Source of the DNA: Thysanoteuthis rhombus
Lineage: Eukaryota; Mollusca; Cephalopoda; Oegopsida; Thysanoteuthidae
Length of the DNA stretch: 64,000 bases
Direction of reading: 5' to 3'
Assembly (NCBI GenBank): GCA_963457665.1
Contig: OY735202.1
Span: 47,120,401-47,184,400 of the forward strand
The position numbers and the translations under genes are program-made. Shown here piece by piece: positions 34,790 through 46,419 of the stretch (its first letter is position 1; each line of letters begins with the position of its first letter). Under the pieces are notes generated by a model. It did no database searches and had not been told where the DNA came from. It saw nothing but the letters and a program-made list of their open reading frames with translations.

Positions 34790-36990
34790 CTCTTCCACAC
34801 GATTAAAGTAGTGCACAGATAACAGAAGAATAAGACGATGGAAGGAAAGAAAAATTTGGATTAAACACTATCATCTGCTGTAACCATGATAAATATCAAA
34901 TATGTGATAAACATATATAAAAATGAATAATTGATTAATAAAATAAGAGTAATATTTTTAAATTAATCAGACGTGCAGTTGAGCAGGCAAAATTAGCAAA
35001 ATGAAATTCTTCCGTTCCCTTTGCGCATCCGTAGTTAATTTCGACAATGGTCATTAAACGAAAGACTGCATTTTTTAGCAAATGACGTTTGTTCAGATTC
35101 ATATTTTTAGGTGAGTATGTCATGTCAATGTGTTTCTTAGATTCAGATATAGGGAATCATATTTAAAAATATGTGCCCCCCTCACTCGAATCTCAACCAT
35201 TTTTCATATTTATTTCAAAATCAAATGATGTTCAAGCGATGGTAGTCTAAACCAACAGGAATCCGTCAGTTTTATGTACTTTGAGAACTGTTCAAATTTT
35301 TACCTTCAAACAAAAATGATTGATATGGGGTTTGAGCTGGTCATTCACAACCCCAAGAAATCGACGTTCAAGGACGAACCCAACAGTTCTGGCTTCAATG
35401 CATTCAGCAAAGCAATTGAATCAAATACTCCAGAAGGGTGTCTATAACAAAATATTTTGTGAGTTTACTTGGAGTATGCAGTTGATTGTGGTAAACCGTA
35501 ACGAATTCCATGTTTTGCCTGAAGAATTTCACTTGGCCGCTAGTTCCACCGCAAGTCTACTTCACTATGATTATCTGCACTGTTTATTCACCGTCAAAAA
35601 TTGACGGCTAGAGTTGAGTTGTGATAGGAAACAACTAAGAAATCTGAGACAAAAAAGAATTGAAGTAAACAAAATAATGATGATGAAATACTAGTTGCTA
35701 TCTAGTAATTCGAGGAACTAAGACAGCGTATGCGAACAAAATGTAGTACAGACTTTCGCTGCAACCCTTTGTCAGCAGTGACCTTTGTGAAATCACCATA
35801 AATGTGCCTAAGACGATTTCATCAAAGAATGCGGTGGACATTAGGTGTAACGGTAAGTAGAAGTTTTCCAAGGTAAAAATTTCCCGAACTTTTGGGTAAT
35901 ACATCGAATGTTAGTAAGTACTTTATGTAATACCGTTAATTTGGAGAGAAGTATGAAAGAAAATCACTCATCAAAATTATTGTTAAACGATCTATTGAAA
36001 CACAGTGTAAGTGGTATCCGAACGAAGGAACCCTACTGTTACAAAACATGAAATTTCAATAATCAGTTTTGACCTAGTGAAGTACTATGATATATTCAAC
36101 GGTGTGGCTCGATCGTAGAAGATCATAGAAGTGTGTTCAAAAGGATGCATCAACGTTACACGGGGTTGAATGAGAGCAAAGCATGAAATGTTGGCAGGTT
36201 ATTTAAGTATACACCAGGTTTGCAAAGCTTTAACCATAAAAACATATATCAAACGTTGGGGTCAGATGCTGGAGAAAGGAAATTCCACATGGGTTCAGCT
36301 GCTCGGCCTTTCCACGCAGTCGAAGGGGTTGGACAAAAGTTCTCTGTTTCACTGAAGAAGAAACACTATCCCTTGTTCAACCTCTCGATCTATCTTCATT
36401 TGACATCTGAACAAATCGAGATCTCTTGATTATAACAACTGAAATCCGGGTCTTTACTTCCATTCAGGAAAAGGCCTCGTCAAAAGAAGAATTTTGTTAC
36501 ATTGGTGCCATCAAACCGATAATACTGTGAAAATTTGATAGAAAATATTAGGTACCTAGTTTGATGCAAAAGTATCTGAATACATTCCAATTTAATCTTA
36601 TATCTGGCTATAATTTCTTGTTTAACTTTAATATTCCATGATATTTTGTGGAACTGATTTTTTGAAATTAAAACGTAATTTAATGAGCATAATATCTGCT
36701 GACATTGCCAAAGAGTTGCTAAAATTAGGAGACTTAAAAACAAAATGCATTACTTGGAGATTGACAACGCTTCGCGTGTTACTTTTTTTTACCGGGTCCT
36801 ATTTTCCCAACTCCCAACGGGAACAGGATGTGACACAAGGTCGGTTCAACGAGGGGAGTCTTGCAAACATGTGGGGTAAGGATTTCCTCAAAATTCTCTT
36901 TAGTTATCGCCGCGATTGTTGATTTGCTGTTTTTGTGTATGTATATTTTTAATTTTTTGATATATTTTCTTTCCAGTAAGTTCTTCCAAT
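34790..36990. other. No recognisable feature
   Basis: Unassigned frames at 35320-35604 and 36220-36429 (plus) have mixed composition but no recognised domain. No repeat matches were found within the window. Confidence 0.5.
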
Positions 36991-36994
36991 CACT

Positions 36995-37420
36995 TACGCA
37001 CATATGCCACACACATATATTCCATCTACATACACACTCGCACACATGCACATAATACCTCATATACTCATATTACATATACACATTTATTGACACATAT
37101 GCCACACACGCAGATTCATACACAGATACATGACACACAAATATTTCTTATACACATACATACATATTGCATAATTATTTGCTTGCAAATGCAGGTACAT
37201 ATCAAATACAATCACATACCTACACACATACGTTTACATGCCCAATATGCACTCTTATACCAAACACACATATGCGACGTATACATCTATATACATGCAA
37301 CATATACGCTCACATACGGGCTACATGCTATACACACACGTACACATTCAAATATGTTATTTATGCACACACAAACACATACATACCACCGACATACGCA
37401 TACACACATGTTTCATAGTA
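36995..37420. repeat. Degenerate CA-rich (CAYA) tract
   Basis: A long imperfect run of ACACAT and ATACAC words with interruptions. Several overlapping His/Thr/Tyr-rich frames on the plus strand arise from it and are not genes. Confidence 0.85.
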
Positions 37421-37429
37421 CTAACCTGC

Positions 37430-38815
37430 TGAATTTATCTGGCCTACTGGGATATAAAATAAACTAGCCAGTTTTACATTCTGATGTATAAGTTTGTCTA
37501 GCCTAGAATATATCCGGGAAAAAAAAGGCCAACCCGTTTTAACACCGGGTATAGATTCGTGGGTAGTCAATCTGGCCGACTACACCGGATTACATTGGTT
37601 TAGACATCACAGAGCAGTGCCAAAGGTATCTCATCTGCGTCCATCTGGCCAGAAGTTATATCCCCAAAATAGATTTTCTTACCGGCACACCGGTTATCAA
37701 GATTTACTACTTTTTGTCAATAAAGTGCCATCGATAAGCGATTCTATTGAAATTTGAACCAATCAGAAAATAGTAGTTCCAATGCATTATCTCTTGTTCT
37801 CTTGAGCAATAAATAATGCTTTATATTTTGACTAGAAAAGAACAGGAAGCATCACCTGAAACACTGAAAGGTTCAGATTCTCGTATGAGTGAGTGATTTA
37901 TTTATCTTTGCTTCTCTTAACATGTTGGTGTTTGAGGCATGTAACCATACCTTTGAGTGTGTACAATAATACTCTTACGTACGGGGGATAACTAAATGTC
38001 ACCTGTCAGATAAATCTGAGAATTCTATCTTATGCCATTTCGTGTTTGGATAGCGTGCTCGAACGGAATGTGATACGTACCTTTACTGCAACCTTTTGCG
38101 AGCGTGTCTGTAAAGGGAAGAAAGTACAACGCAAATAGTGGTTTCAATTCTTATTTTTTCGATGGAAATCTATTTGATTCTTTCTGGTTGTTTATCGAAT
38201 TCAGCTGTCTAGTTTGATTCCCCTTTGTTTTTTTTGTTTTTTTTAGATTGATATAAAAATCACCTTAAAATGAAAAACAAAACAAAAACACGCTGTCTTG
38301 ATATACAAGGTGCTACGTTAAGAAAAATAATCATGAAAAAATCACTTTGCCCAACTTTTTTTCTTTCCATCACCCCTTCATATCATTTGCACACAGGCTC
38401 ACAGAGAGTACTGCTCACAAAAAGTAGAGTTAAAAGTCCATACTACATTCGGTTCGAATTCCCCGAACCTTTGAGTAACATCTTCTATTTATTCTGATCG
38501 ATTGTAAGATTAATTTAATCCAGTGGCCGGCGATCCATACCTCAAATAGCACATCCTTAATGCATTAACGTTGGTATGATCAGGAGTAGTCTTTGAAGAC
38601 TGCTACAAAAACCGAGCGATTTTTCTTTGGACAGTCACCCACATTAAAGAGAACTTGTATCATGTTTTGCATCTGCAGGCATGCAAGATAAATACTATAA
38701 GCCCACAAACCCGACCAGGCAAAGATATACATATTTATATCCGTGGAAGTCGGTCGTTTATTGGTTTATCAATCAGTGACTCATATCATGCTGTCCGAAG
38801 GCAATCATTGCTCTT
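37430..38815. other. No recognised gene; GC-richer patch at 37.5-37.75 kb
   Basis: 37490-37760 is more GC-rich, with short inverted words such as 'accggcacaccggt'. It reads as an 87-codon frame without a known domain and could be a short interspersed repeat. The remainder is AT-rich. Confidence 0.4.
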
Positions 38816-38819
38816 TGAT

Positions 38820-39083
38820 TACCAAAACTGTCAACATAGATTTCTTCAGTTTTCAAGTTGATCTGTCTGACTGGCTATGTAATTATCGTGTCTACAGACC
38901 ACAGCAACATTTACTCTTTTTTTTTCGAAAATTCAGACTTTTTGGTGATCACTACCCCCCAAAAATGAGAGAATTTATTCATTGATCACTCCTTCTTCGA
39001 ATATTTTAACTGATCATTCCAAACATGGCATACTGCCAAAAGACGTGATAGTTTCCATTGAGTGATTAACCAGACCTGTTGTC
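38820..39083 (+). repeat. Family A dispersed repeat, copy 3 (internal deletion)
   Basis: It begins 'accaaaactgtcaacatag' and ends 'aaccagacctgttgt', both terminal family words, but is only about 264 bp long. The middle portion present in the 57.8 and 62.7 kb copies is missing. Confidence 0.8.
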
Positions 39084-39218
39084 TTTTTGTTTGTTTTTTT
39101 TGTTTCAATCGAACGATTCTCAGATTTATCTTACATGACTTTTAGTTATTCCCTCAACGCGAACATTTTCATACACATACTTGCAGATGTAGTTACATGC
39201 TTCAAACCGAGACATGTA

Positions 39219-39222
39219 CACG

Positions 39223-39253
<31 letters not shown>

Positions 39254-39274
39254 TCATACACACTCATACACACC

Positions 39275-39352
<78 letters not shown>
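39219..39352. repeat. (CA)n(TA)n microsatellite
   Basis: A compound array with CACTCATA interruptions in the CA part. Confidence 0.95.
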
Positions 39353-39570
39353 AATACGCACACACGTGCGTATGTACATGCATGCTAGAGTATGGTCAAG
39401 GTTGAACTGGTATTTACTGAGCTTAGCTTGGTCTAGCATAAGGTCAAATAAGTTGGGTAGCCACAAAGAACCAAACTCACTACAGTACTAACTGTTCACT
39501 TCACTAGTTTGCTAAGCAATCCAGCTAATCGACACAACCTCAGTTAAAGTTAAACTTTTTAAGACTTCTT

Positions 39571-39572
<2 letters not shown>

Positions 39573-39659
<87 letters not shown>
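39573..39659. repeat. (TA)n microsatellite
   Basis: It has one TGCA interruption near 39602. It precedes family F copy 1. Confidence 0.95.
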
Positions 39660-39660
<1 letters not shown>

Positions 39661-39679
39661 TTAAATCTTATTTTTAGTA

Positions 39680-39965
39680 AGCTACATAAGTAAGCCTTGT
39701 TCTAAAAAATTAAATGATGAGTAGTTAAAATCACATCCAAATTCAATATATTATGATAATTCTTAGTGTAAAATAACAAACTATATGTATAACATAAGCT
39801 GTATATTAGAATCATAGCTGGAAAGGAAAAATTTGCACATTGTCCCCTTAATAATAAAGTATATATTGAACGGGGAAAAACTCGGAAGAAAATTGCATAA
39901 ATCGCATTGACAGATTATATAAGTGACCGAAGTGACACGAAAAGATTTTGAAAGGCTTTTTTTTA
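39680..39965 (+). repeat. Family F dispersed repeat, copy 1
   Basis: It shares 'aataacaaa.tatatgta', 'ga.gaaaattgcataa', 'cattgacagatta' and 'tgac.gaagtgaca' with 61075-61270 and, inverted, with 30825-30975. It runs into a (CT)n(TA)n array. There is no ORF. Confidence 0.6.
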
Positions 39966-40000
39966 ACGTTTAAGTATCTCTCTCTGTTTCTCTCTGTTTT

Positions 40001-40088
<88 letters not shown>

Positions 40089-40109
40089 GATCTTTATTGC
40101 TGTTGATAA

Positions 40110-40144
<35 letters not shown>

Positions 40145-40166
40145 GATCTTTATTGCTGTTGATAAG

Positions 40167-40203
<37 letters not shown>

Positions 40204-40240
40204 GTATATGTGTGTGTGTGTATGTGTGTGTGTGAGTATA
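40001..40240. repeat. Compound microsatellite with duplicated 26-bp insert
   Basis: (CT)n, then (TA)n, with an identical 26-base non-repeat insert starting 'ttgggatctttattgctgtt' at 40085-40110 and 40141-40166, ending in (TA)n(TG)n. The exact identity shows recent local duplication. Confidence 0.9.
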
Positions 40241-40244
40241 ACCT

Positions 40245-41690
40245 TCCTGTCGATCGCTTTTAGAAGTCTAACTCTTACTTTAAATTCTAGCCTTAAGCAC
40301 CTTAATAAATTAGTTTTGAATGGGTTAAACCAATAATGACATCGTAAGGAGGATATTAGGATCGTATATCAGAACAATCACTAATCATCATATGAGAGAC
40401 CGGGGCTGGTTGGTACATTTTTCACTTCGCTGTAACCTCCTGTGAAATCAATCCAATAAAAAGCTAAAAGTTGCTTCGGAAAAGAGACTTCCTTTGGATG
40501 GACTGTTTAGATCTTCAATATCTGTCAACTTTATTTACTGTCATTTGAATATACTATCGAAAAACCAATTCACCAAACAACACTCTTTGGTAGACGCTCT
40601 TGGAAGATGCCAGATATATAACTTAGATGAATGACATCGTCAGACAATGGAACAGCACTGAAGTGACCCCGTCTGGGTGCATGCCTGGGAGAAGCGTATG
40701 GAGATTCTTTGCTGTCCTGTCGTCAGGATTTCCTTCTTGGTATCGCTGTTGTAGTCTAGAGGAAAGCAGAGAGTGATACGTTTGGTATCAGCTTGGGTAC
40801 AGGAGCTTTCAGAAAGACATTGATCAAATGCCAAGAGTACTGATTCCCGTCAGATCATCGAAATTGAGCTGCGACGAGCCTGCTCAGTACTTAGATTAAC
40901 GTCTACTCAAGAAAAGTAGGCAAAGTAATCAACCTATAAACCTAGTGTTTTAGACTGAGCAAAGTAAGTAACTACTTGGTGTTGTTGGATATCTTGGCGT
41001 GAAGAAAGAGATAGAAAGCTGGTTTTCCAGATCAAGTAGTAAGTTTTATCCCCACTGGGCACTCTGTAGGGTGTCGAAATTAGGCCAAGCTAAGTAAATA
41101 GCCCTATGTAGTCACATGTCTATGTTCCGTTTTTTTTATTTGATACAATTGTTCAGGTTCCAGATGCTCTCAGTAAGGATCAAACTCAGTTGAAAAGGCG
41201 TTGGTGAGACTTGATTACTGAACATTGTTCCTTATCTAGACGTTTTTGGGACATACCAGATATAAGACTTTGATAAAATACGAACAAAATCACGTAAAGT
41301 CTCTGTTGAGGTCAACTTTCCAGCACAGGTTTCCCTCCCGATATCCGAATGTAGAGTTCACCAATGAAAACCCTCCGTTAGTCGAAGTGAGGAACCAATT
41401 GCTATCAATTCATATGGGAAAGGTTTTGAATGTTCTAAGACAAAAGAAAATGGTGATGATGGTATGTTACACTCATCGCAGGTGGGGGAACATGATACCA
41501 GGGTGTAGGAGAGAGGATAAAATGATGTGCACTGCCCCTATATCGGCTCGTTGTACAATTAAAACTTAACGATGTTTTAGCTTTTCGCCTTTTGATAAAA
41601 AGCGAAGAGTAGCGTTACAAGAACTTACAGAAGCATTCGGTATTATCAGCTTCGAGATCAGGGTGGGCCAAACAAGTCATTTTGACCCTG
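40245..41690. other. No recognised gene
   Basis: Frames at 40640-40834 (minus) and 41246-41569 (plus, 'YEQNHVKSLLRSTFQHRF') are of mixed composition but unassigned. The block ends at the LINE 3' end at 41.7 kb. Confidence 0.4.
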
Positions 41691-41698
41691 GCCTTGCA

Positions 41699-41895
41699 AA
41701 GCAGCAGCAGCAGCAGCAGCAGGTGCAGCCTTTTAGCGTCCGTCGTCGGACTTGGGCCTTCTTCCAGTTTCGCCAGCCCTCTCTATCATGGGCATCAGGG
41801 AGCAAATACTTCCCAAACTTCCGTCTAGTTTATTATTTGGCCGATCAGAGTTTCGCATATGATCTCTGTGGATCCGCCTTGTGAGTTGTGATGAC
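41699..41895 (-). mobile_element. LINE 3' end with (CTG)n tail
   Basis: The minus strand matches the 1558-1770 element: 'cccatgatagag' and 'gcgtccgtcgt..gac' against 'acgtccatcgt..gat', and 'gatctctgtggatcc' against 'gatctcgggggatcc'. It ends in about seven CTG triplets instead of GAT. It is a 5'-truncated copy of the same LINE group with a different 3' tail unit. Confidence 0.7.
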
Positions 41896-42900
41896 TAGAT
41901 ATTGTCTGACATTGTTGCAACATGACCAGCTCGTTGTGATTAAGAAGTTTATTGAAGTTGTCTACCCGACGATGAATAGAAATCTCTTTGATCGAAAATT
42001 ATCATTGGTACTCTTCCACTTAAATACATTTTGGCATGAATATCTCTACCGACTTCTTATTTCAGAAATACTCTTTGGTGTATTCAATCAGTGTATCGAA
42101 ATAGTCTAAGATTAGTAAGTGTTTAAAAATATCTACATCCTAATGCAGATGGAGCATTTGTTTTACACAATGGATATTTATTTTTCAATACAATCCCCTC
42201 CTTTTCTAATACACTTAATTCAGTGGTGAATATTAATCACGTACAGCGAACATTATACAATGTACATCTCAGATCAGAATTCAGCTGATAACTAGGTGTG
42301 GCTACGGAATCATTGGCCAACCAACTTGTATACCTATACTGAAGTGCTCGTCTAGTTTTGTTTTGCTCGTTGATCGCAACTTCTCGACAATAATTTGTTC
42401 AACACGTTGTCGTTCTTTATAGCCTTGGAACAGAAGATGGCGTAGTCAATAAATATCTATATTTTCAATTGGCTTAGATAGACCTTTGCAGGAAATCAGG
42501 TGGTATTTTGGCCATAATCAGTCGAATGCGCTCTTCCAGTTAATCAAGAGTTTGTGGTTTGGTGTGGCACACCGCCTCCCTCGCCCATCCCAACAGGAAG
42601 ATGTCATGCAAATAGGAAGTTTCTTCACACACCCTGTACGAGGAGTGTGCTTTGAAATAATGACAAACCTGCTAGTTTCACTGATAGAGTGCGTGTACGT
42701 CTTCCAGTCGAAATCTCTGATTATTCTCAGCTCTTTATAAGTCTGCACATTGATGAACGGTCACTCTCTATACAAATTCCATCAGCTGCTTTATTCAAAG
42801 AGTCTCGTAACATTGTGCATTCAATACCCAATAAGCGAACAACAACATCTTCACCACAAATACTGAATGTTTATTGAGAACATTATCGAATGATAATGGT
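41896..42900. other. No recognised gene
   Basis: Overlapping frames at 42486-42748 on both strands are somewhat GC-richer around 42560-42650. I recognise no domain in either strand. Confidence 0.4.
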
Positions 42901-42904
42901 ATAA

Positions 42905-43560
42905 GCTGGTAAGCAGGTTTCAGAACAGAGTCTTTATTTCATAACAACTTTTTTCTTGGTATTCATGGTAGTGATACGTCTTGACAATCATTATCACATA
43001 ATAAACGAGAAAAAAACTAAACATTTTTGTAACATTCTGAATTGGAAAAAAAATGAAATTTGATGACACGATATCATTATTTTTAAAACGTTTATTCTCT
43101 ATATATATACATATATATATGTACAAATATATACATATATATATATAGTATTTGTCATGATCTTTAGAGAAAAAAAAATTGCGAAGAATTTGCAGGAAAT
43201 ATACAATCCAGATAATCTGGCCCCCATATTCAACATGGGCTACCATCTTTGCTTCAAATGAACCAAAACAAAAAAAAGGAACACACATATACGTATATAT
43301 ATATAAAGTATATCCAGTATAGTAATATATATACCAGCAACAAAAAAACTCTTAACATGAACACATAAATAGCATGTTGTTGTTGTTTTTATTAGCTTTC
43401 ATCTTAGTCATAAAATAAACTAAGTTTTCACGAAACAAAATAGAATGATAATAAAATTATTGACGAGGGGAAGGACCGTCATGACATGGTTAACGAGTTG
43501 TCCCTTTTAAGCAAATATTCTTGTAGACTGTCCGTTCGGTTAAAGTTGGTGAAGTGTTGG
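42905..43560 (+). repeat. Family E dispersed repeat, copy 1
   Basis: It matches 52340-52910 over its length: 'tttatttca', a central TA-rich block, 'gaatttgcaggaaatatacaatcc' equivalents, 'ctttgcttcaaatgaa', 'tatatccag', 'attgacgaggg' and 'gtcatgacatggtt'. The 3' part also matches 51055-51370. The 122-codon minus frame at 42920-43288 is not conserved between the copies. Confidence 0.7.
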
Positions 43561-43767
43561 TCGGCATCTAGGGTTCTGTATGCATTCGTGTATCATGCGA
43601 GTTAATTCTGCTTCCTTGACCTGGGTAGCAATCTTATTGAGTAAGTAACGATAGCCATGCGTGGGTGGGTTGTAGAAAAAGCCGCCTCTGCAAAAAAAGA
43701 GAAAATAGAGTTATTTTAATCGGATTAGATAAGAAGACATTCATAATATATCGCATGTATGCCAATT

Positions 43768-44152
43768 AGAAACGGTCAACCAAAACTTTCAACATAAGTT
43801 TCTTCAGTTTTCAAGTTGATCCGGCTGGCTAGTTGGTTTTGTGTGCATATATGTATAAACTTTTTTTTGTTTTCTTAATTCACCCCAAAATTACGTTTTT
43901 AAGGGAGTTCAGTTTACGATAAAAGTTCATACTAGATTGTCCCCTTATTTTGCATCCGTCAGTATTTGCACTTGTTTCCTTTTTTTATTCAGACTTTTTT
44001 TAATGATCACTGCACAACAAAAGGCGAGAGAAGTATCTTATTCATTAATCACCTCTTTTTCCAATTTTTTGATTGATCAACCCTAACATGACATGCTGCC
44101 AAAAGACCTTGATCACATAATGGTTTCTATTGAGTGACTGACCATACCTGTT
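43768..44152 (+). repeat. Family A dispersed repeat, copy 4
   Basis: It runs from 'aacggtcaaccaaaactttc' to 'accatacctgttat', with a partial deletion after 'gtgtgcatatatg'. The 3' block (43985-44150) is the best preserved and includes 'gatcactgcacaacaaaagg' and 'atgacatgctgccaaaagac'. Confidence 0.8.
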
Positions 44153-44419
44153 ATGATTCATTCTTTTTATTTTGAGTTAGTTTATTCATGAGAATATTTC
44201 GTGAAGAAATTGTTATTATCTTAAGCTTTGATACTAATCATAGGTACCCAGTCAGTTTATTCACCAAGTATCTAAAATGCCAAAATCTTCATATATACTA
44301 ATAAGCAAAAAAATTAACTAAGAGTAAGAGAAACTAAATTTATTATAAACTAATAGTAAGAGTTATTCGCTTAGTTTGAAATAAAATTTAAATCTTATCA
44401 TCCTATTCAAATGAATCAA

Positions 44420-44640
44420 CACATGATTAAGTCTGAATTTTTTTCAACATGAAATTTTTTGAGACAATAAATTTACAGATTCAAAAGTATAAACCCGAAT
44501 AAAAAAACAAACATAAAATTGGCTTTAACTCAGAATATGATTAGGATTAACTTTTTGCAATATGAAATATAAATATTTCGAGAAAATAAATATGTATATT
44601 CATAAGCTAAATCCAAACGTCAGTCCGACATAACATCTGT
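44420..44640. repeat. Diverged tandem repeat, about 120-bp period
   Basis: The phrase 'caacatgaaattttttgagacaataaa' at about 44449 and 'caatatgaaatataaatatttcgagaaaataaa' at about 44557 head two related units, each followed by 'cagattcaaaagtataaaccc' or 'tatattcataagctaaatcc'. The repeat is old and AT-rich. Confidence 0.5.
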
Positions 44641-44919
44641 AGGCTAATCAATAAATTCATTTTTCTTATTCAACAAAATGACCTTTGATAAAACTTCCGT
44701 TCCCGTAAACGGAACGTTTGTCGACGAAACACCCAAACATGGTTTCATCACATATTAGCAACAGCCATCCTCTATCAACAGCAGACACCACATATCAGAA
44801 GCTATTTTGGTTACATATTCTTACCTTAACTTTATTATTATAAGGGATGATACATCCAGATAAACTAAAAATAATGTCGATGTTCTAAAATGCTCCTTAT
44901 ATTTTTAGTATAATTCCAA

Positions 44920-45490
44920 TACTCGGAAAATGACTGATGAAAAAGAATTTAACGCCTCTGGAGAAAATTGATATAAAGGCAGTTCTTTTTCTTTTCTCTT
45001 AGGCATAATAAAACACTGTCAACGTTTACATTTTGATTGATTTACTTTCGATTGAATATAAACTATGACTAAAATATTAGGAAAAACGCTTTTCATTTAG
45101 TTCTTTCAAACTCCTCCAAAATGTTGGTCAACGTAAGGCTAGACCACGCAGGTTATGTTCAACAATGAACCACCCTCTTAAAAAAAGGAGGAAAGTCTTA
45201 TTTACCGTTAAATACAATAATTCACTGATCAAATTGACCAAATCAAGCATTTGCACGCAAAATATTTTTTCTATCATCTCATATCAACTATACATTTGGT
45301 CAGCCAGTCGAGGTCGAAGGAAGTAACATGTATTCTGAGCATCTGCATCCAATGCAAAAACTTAATAAAAATATCAACTTAGAGTAACACCCACTAGGCT
45401 AAACTACAAACACAACAGTTACCATTATGTATATAGAAGGACAAACTGAAAATAAGGCCTATTTTCTTTTAGAAATGCCCACTGATTACA
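44920..45490 (+). repeat. Family G repeat, copy 1
   Basis: It shares two separate, collinear blocks with the stretch about 930 bp downstream: 'aatttaacgcctctggagaaaattg' (44948) against 'aattcaacacccctggacaaaattg' (45877), and 'accattatgtatatagaaggacaaactga' (45421) against 'tccataatgtatccgtaagaataactga' (46334). This indicates an old direct duplication. Confidence 0.6.
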
Positions 45491-45510
45491 TTTTATGTAT
45501 GATCCTAACA

Positions 45511-45660
45511 CAGGTATCCCCGCTTTTCGAAAGTTCGCTTTACGCCCCTTTTCTGCCATTACGAAAAAAAGAGATAAGCGGAAATAGATCACAGCATTTG
45601 TTTTACAGTCGTTGTGGGGGCAACACACACCATCCCTCCTCTCTCTCCTACACCTAAATT
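45511..45660 (+). mobile_element. Possible pogo-like MITE end
   Basis: It begins 'caggtatccccgcttttcga', followed by 'aagttcgctttacg', resembling terminal sequences of non-autonomous pogo/Tigger-type elements (CAGG...CGCTTTACG), and later has 'gagataagcgg'. I did not find an unambiguous inverted end. It sits inside family G copy 1, as a later insertion would. Confidence 0.4.
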
Positions 45661-45859
45661 TCATGTGCACCTTCCAACTCCCCAACATCCACTGACTAAG
45701 CCACTTATTCTATAAGTACCATTTATTTTAGGTCTGGGAATGCGCAAAAAATAATTCACTAATAAATTAAAAGTAATTGCTTCTTTGCTTTACGCTCAAA
45801 AAAGGCATTTATAGGAACACTATACTTCTGGATCATAGGAAGGAACTTTTGCTCGAAAT

Positions 45860-46410
45860 ATGATTGCTAGACAAGAGAATTCAACACCCCTGGACAAAAT
45901 TGCTAAGTATCCAGTACTTTTCCTTTCCTGTTGGCTATAACACACGTTAACGTTTCATTTCCTGGTGAGCTTAACTAAACACTTAGGACCGGATTATTTT
46001 TGTGTGATGTCATGTTGGTAATCGGAAAGAGATGAATTGAAGAAAAAGTAATCACCATAAAGAGATGGAATTAGTGCAGAATTATTTCAATCTAAGATAA
46101 GATCAAAAGACGCATTTATTTCAGATCTTTGCACAATAATTCGTAGTTATGTCTCCAAATTTTCAATCGATCATTTCGCTTGTATTTGGTTTTATGAAGG
46201 ATATCTCTTGGAAAAATTATGAAGCAATAGTAACAAAAAAACATAGACAGACATCCTCCTCAAGTAATGGAGAACTGTAAAAAAAAATTTTAACAAATAG
46301 TGACCCGTGAGTAAAATCACGAATACAACGGTTTCCATAATGTATCCGTAAGAATAACTGAATATTAGGCAAATATTCAGAGAAAGATCACCCACTACAT
46401 TTCAGGGATA
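45860..46410 (+). repeat. Family G repeat, copy 2
   Basis: This is the downstream partner of 44920-45490. The second copy lacks the 'caggtatcccc' insertion, which supports that piece being a later mobile insertion. Confidence 0.6.
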
Positions 46411-46419
46411 ACTGCATAT

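Noticed and set aside
37090-37467. His/Thr/Tyr-rich 125-codon frame
   Set aside because: It arises from the CA-rich degenerate tract; parallel frames are open in all three phases.
42486-42748. Overlapping frames on both strands read as a transposase
   Set aside because: No catalytic motif or ordered family blocks could be found in either strand.
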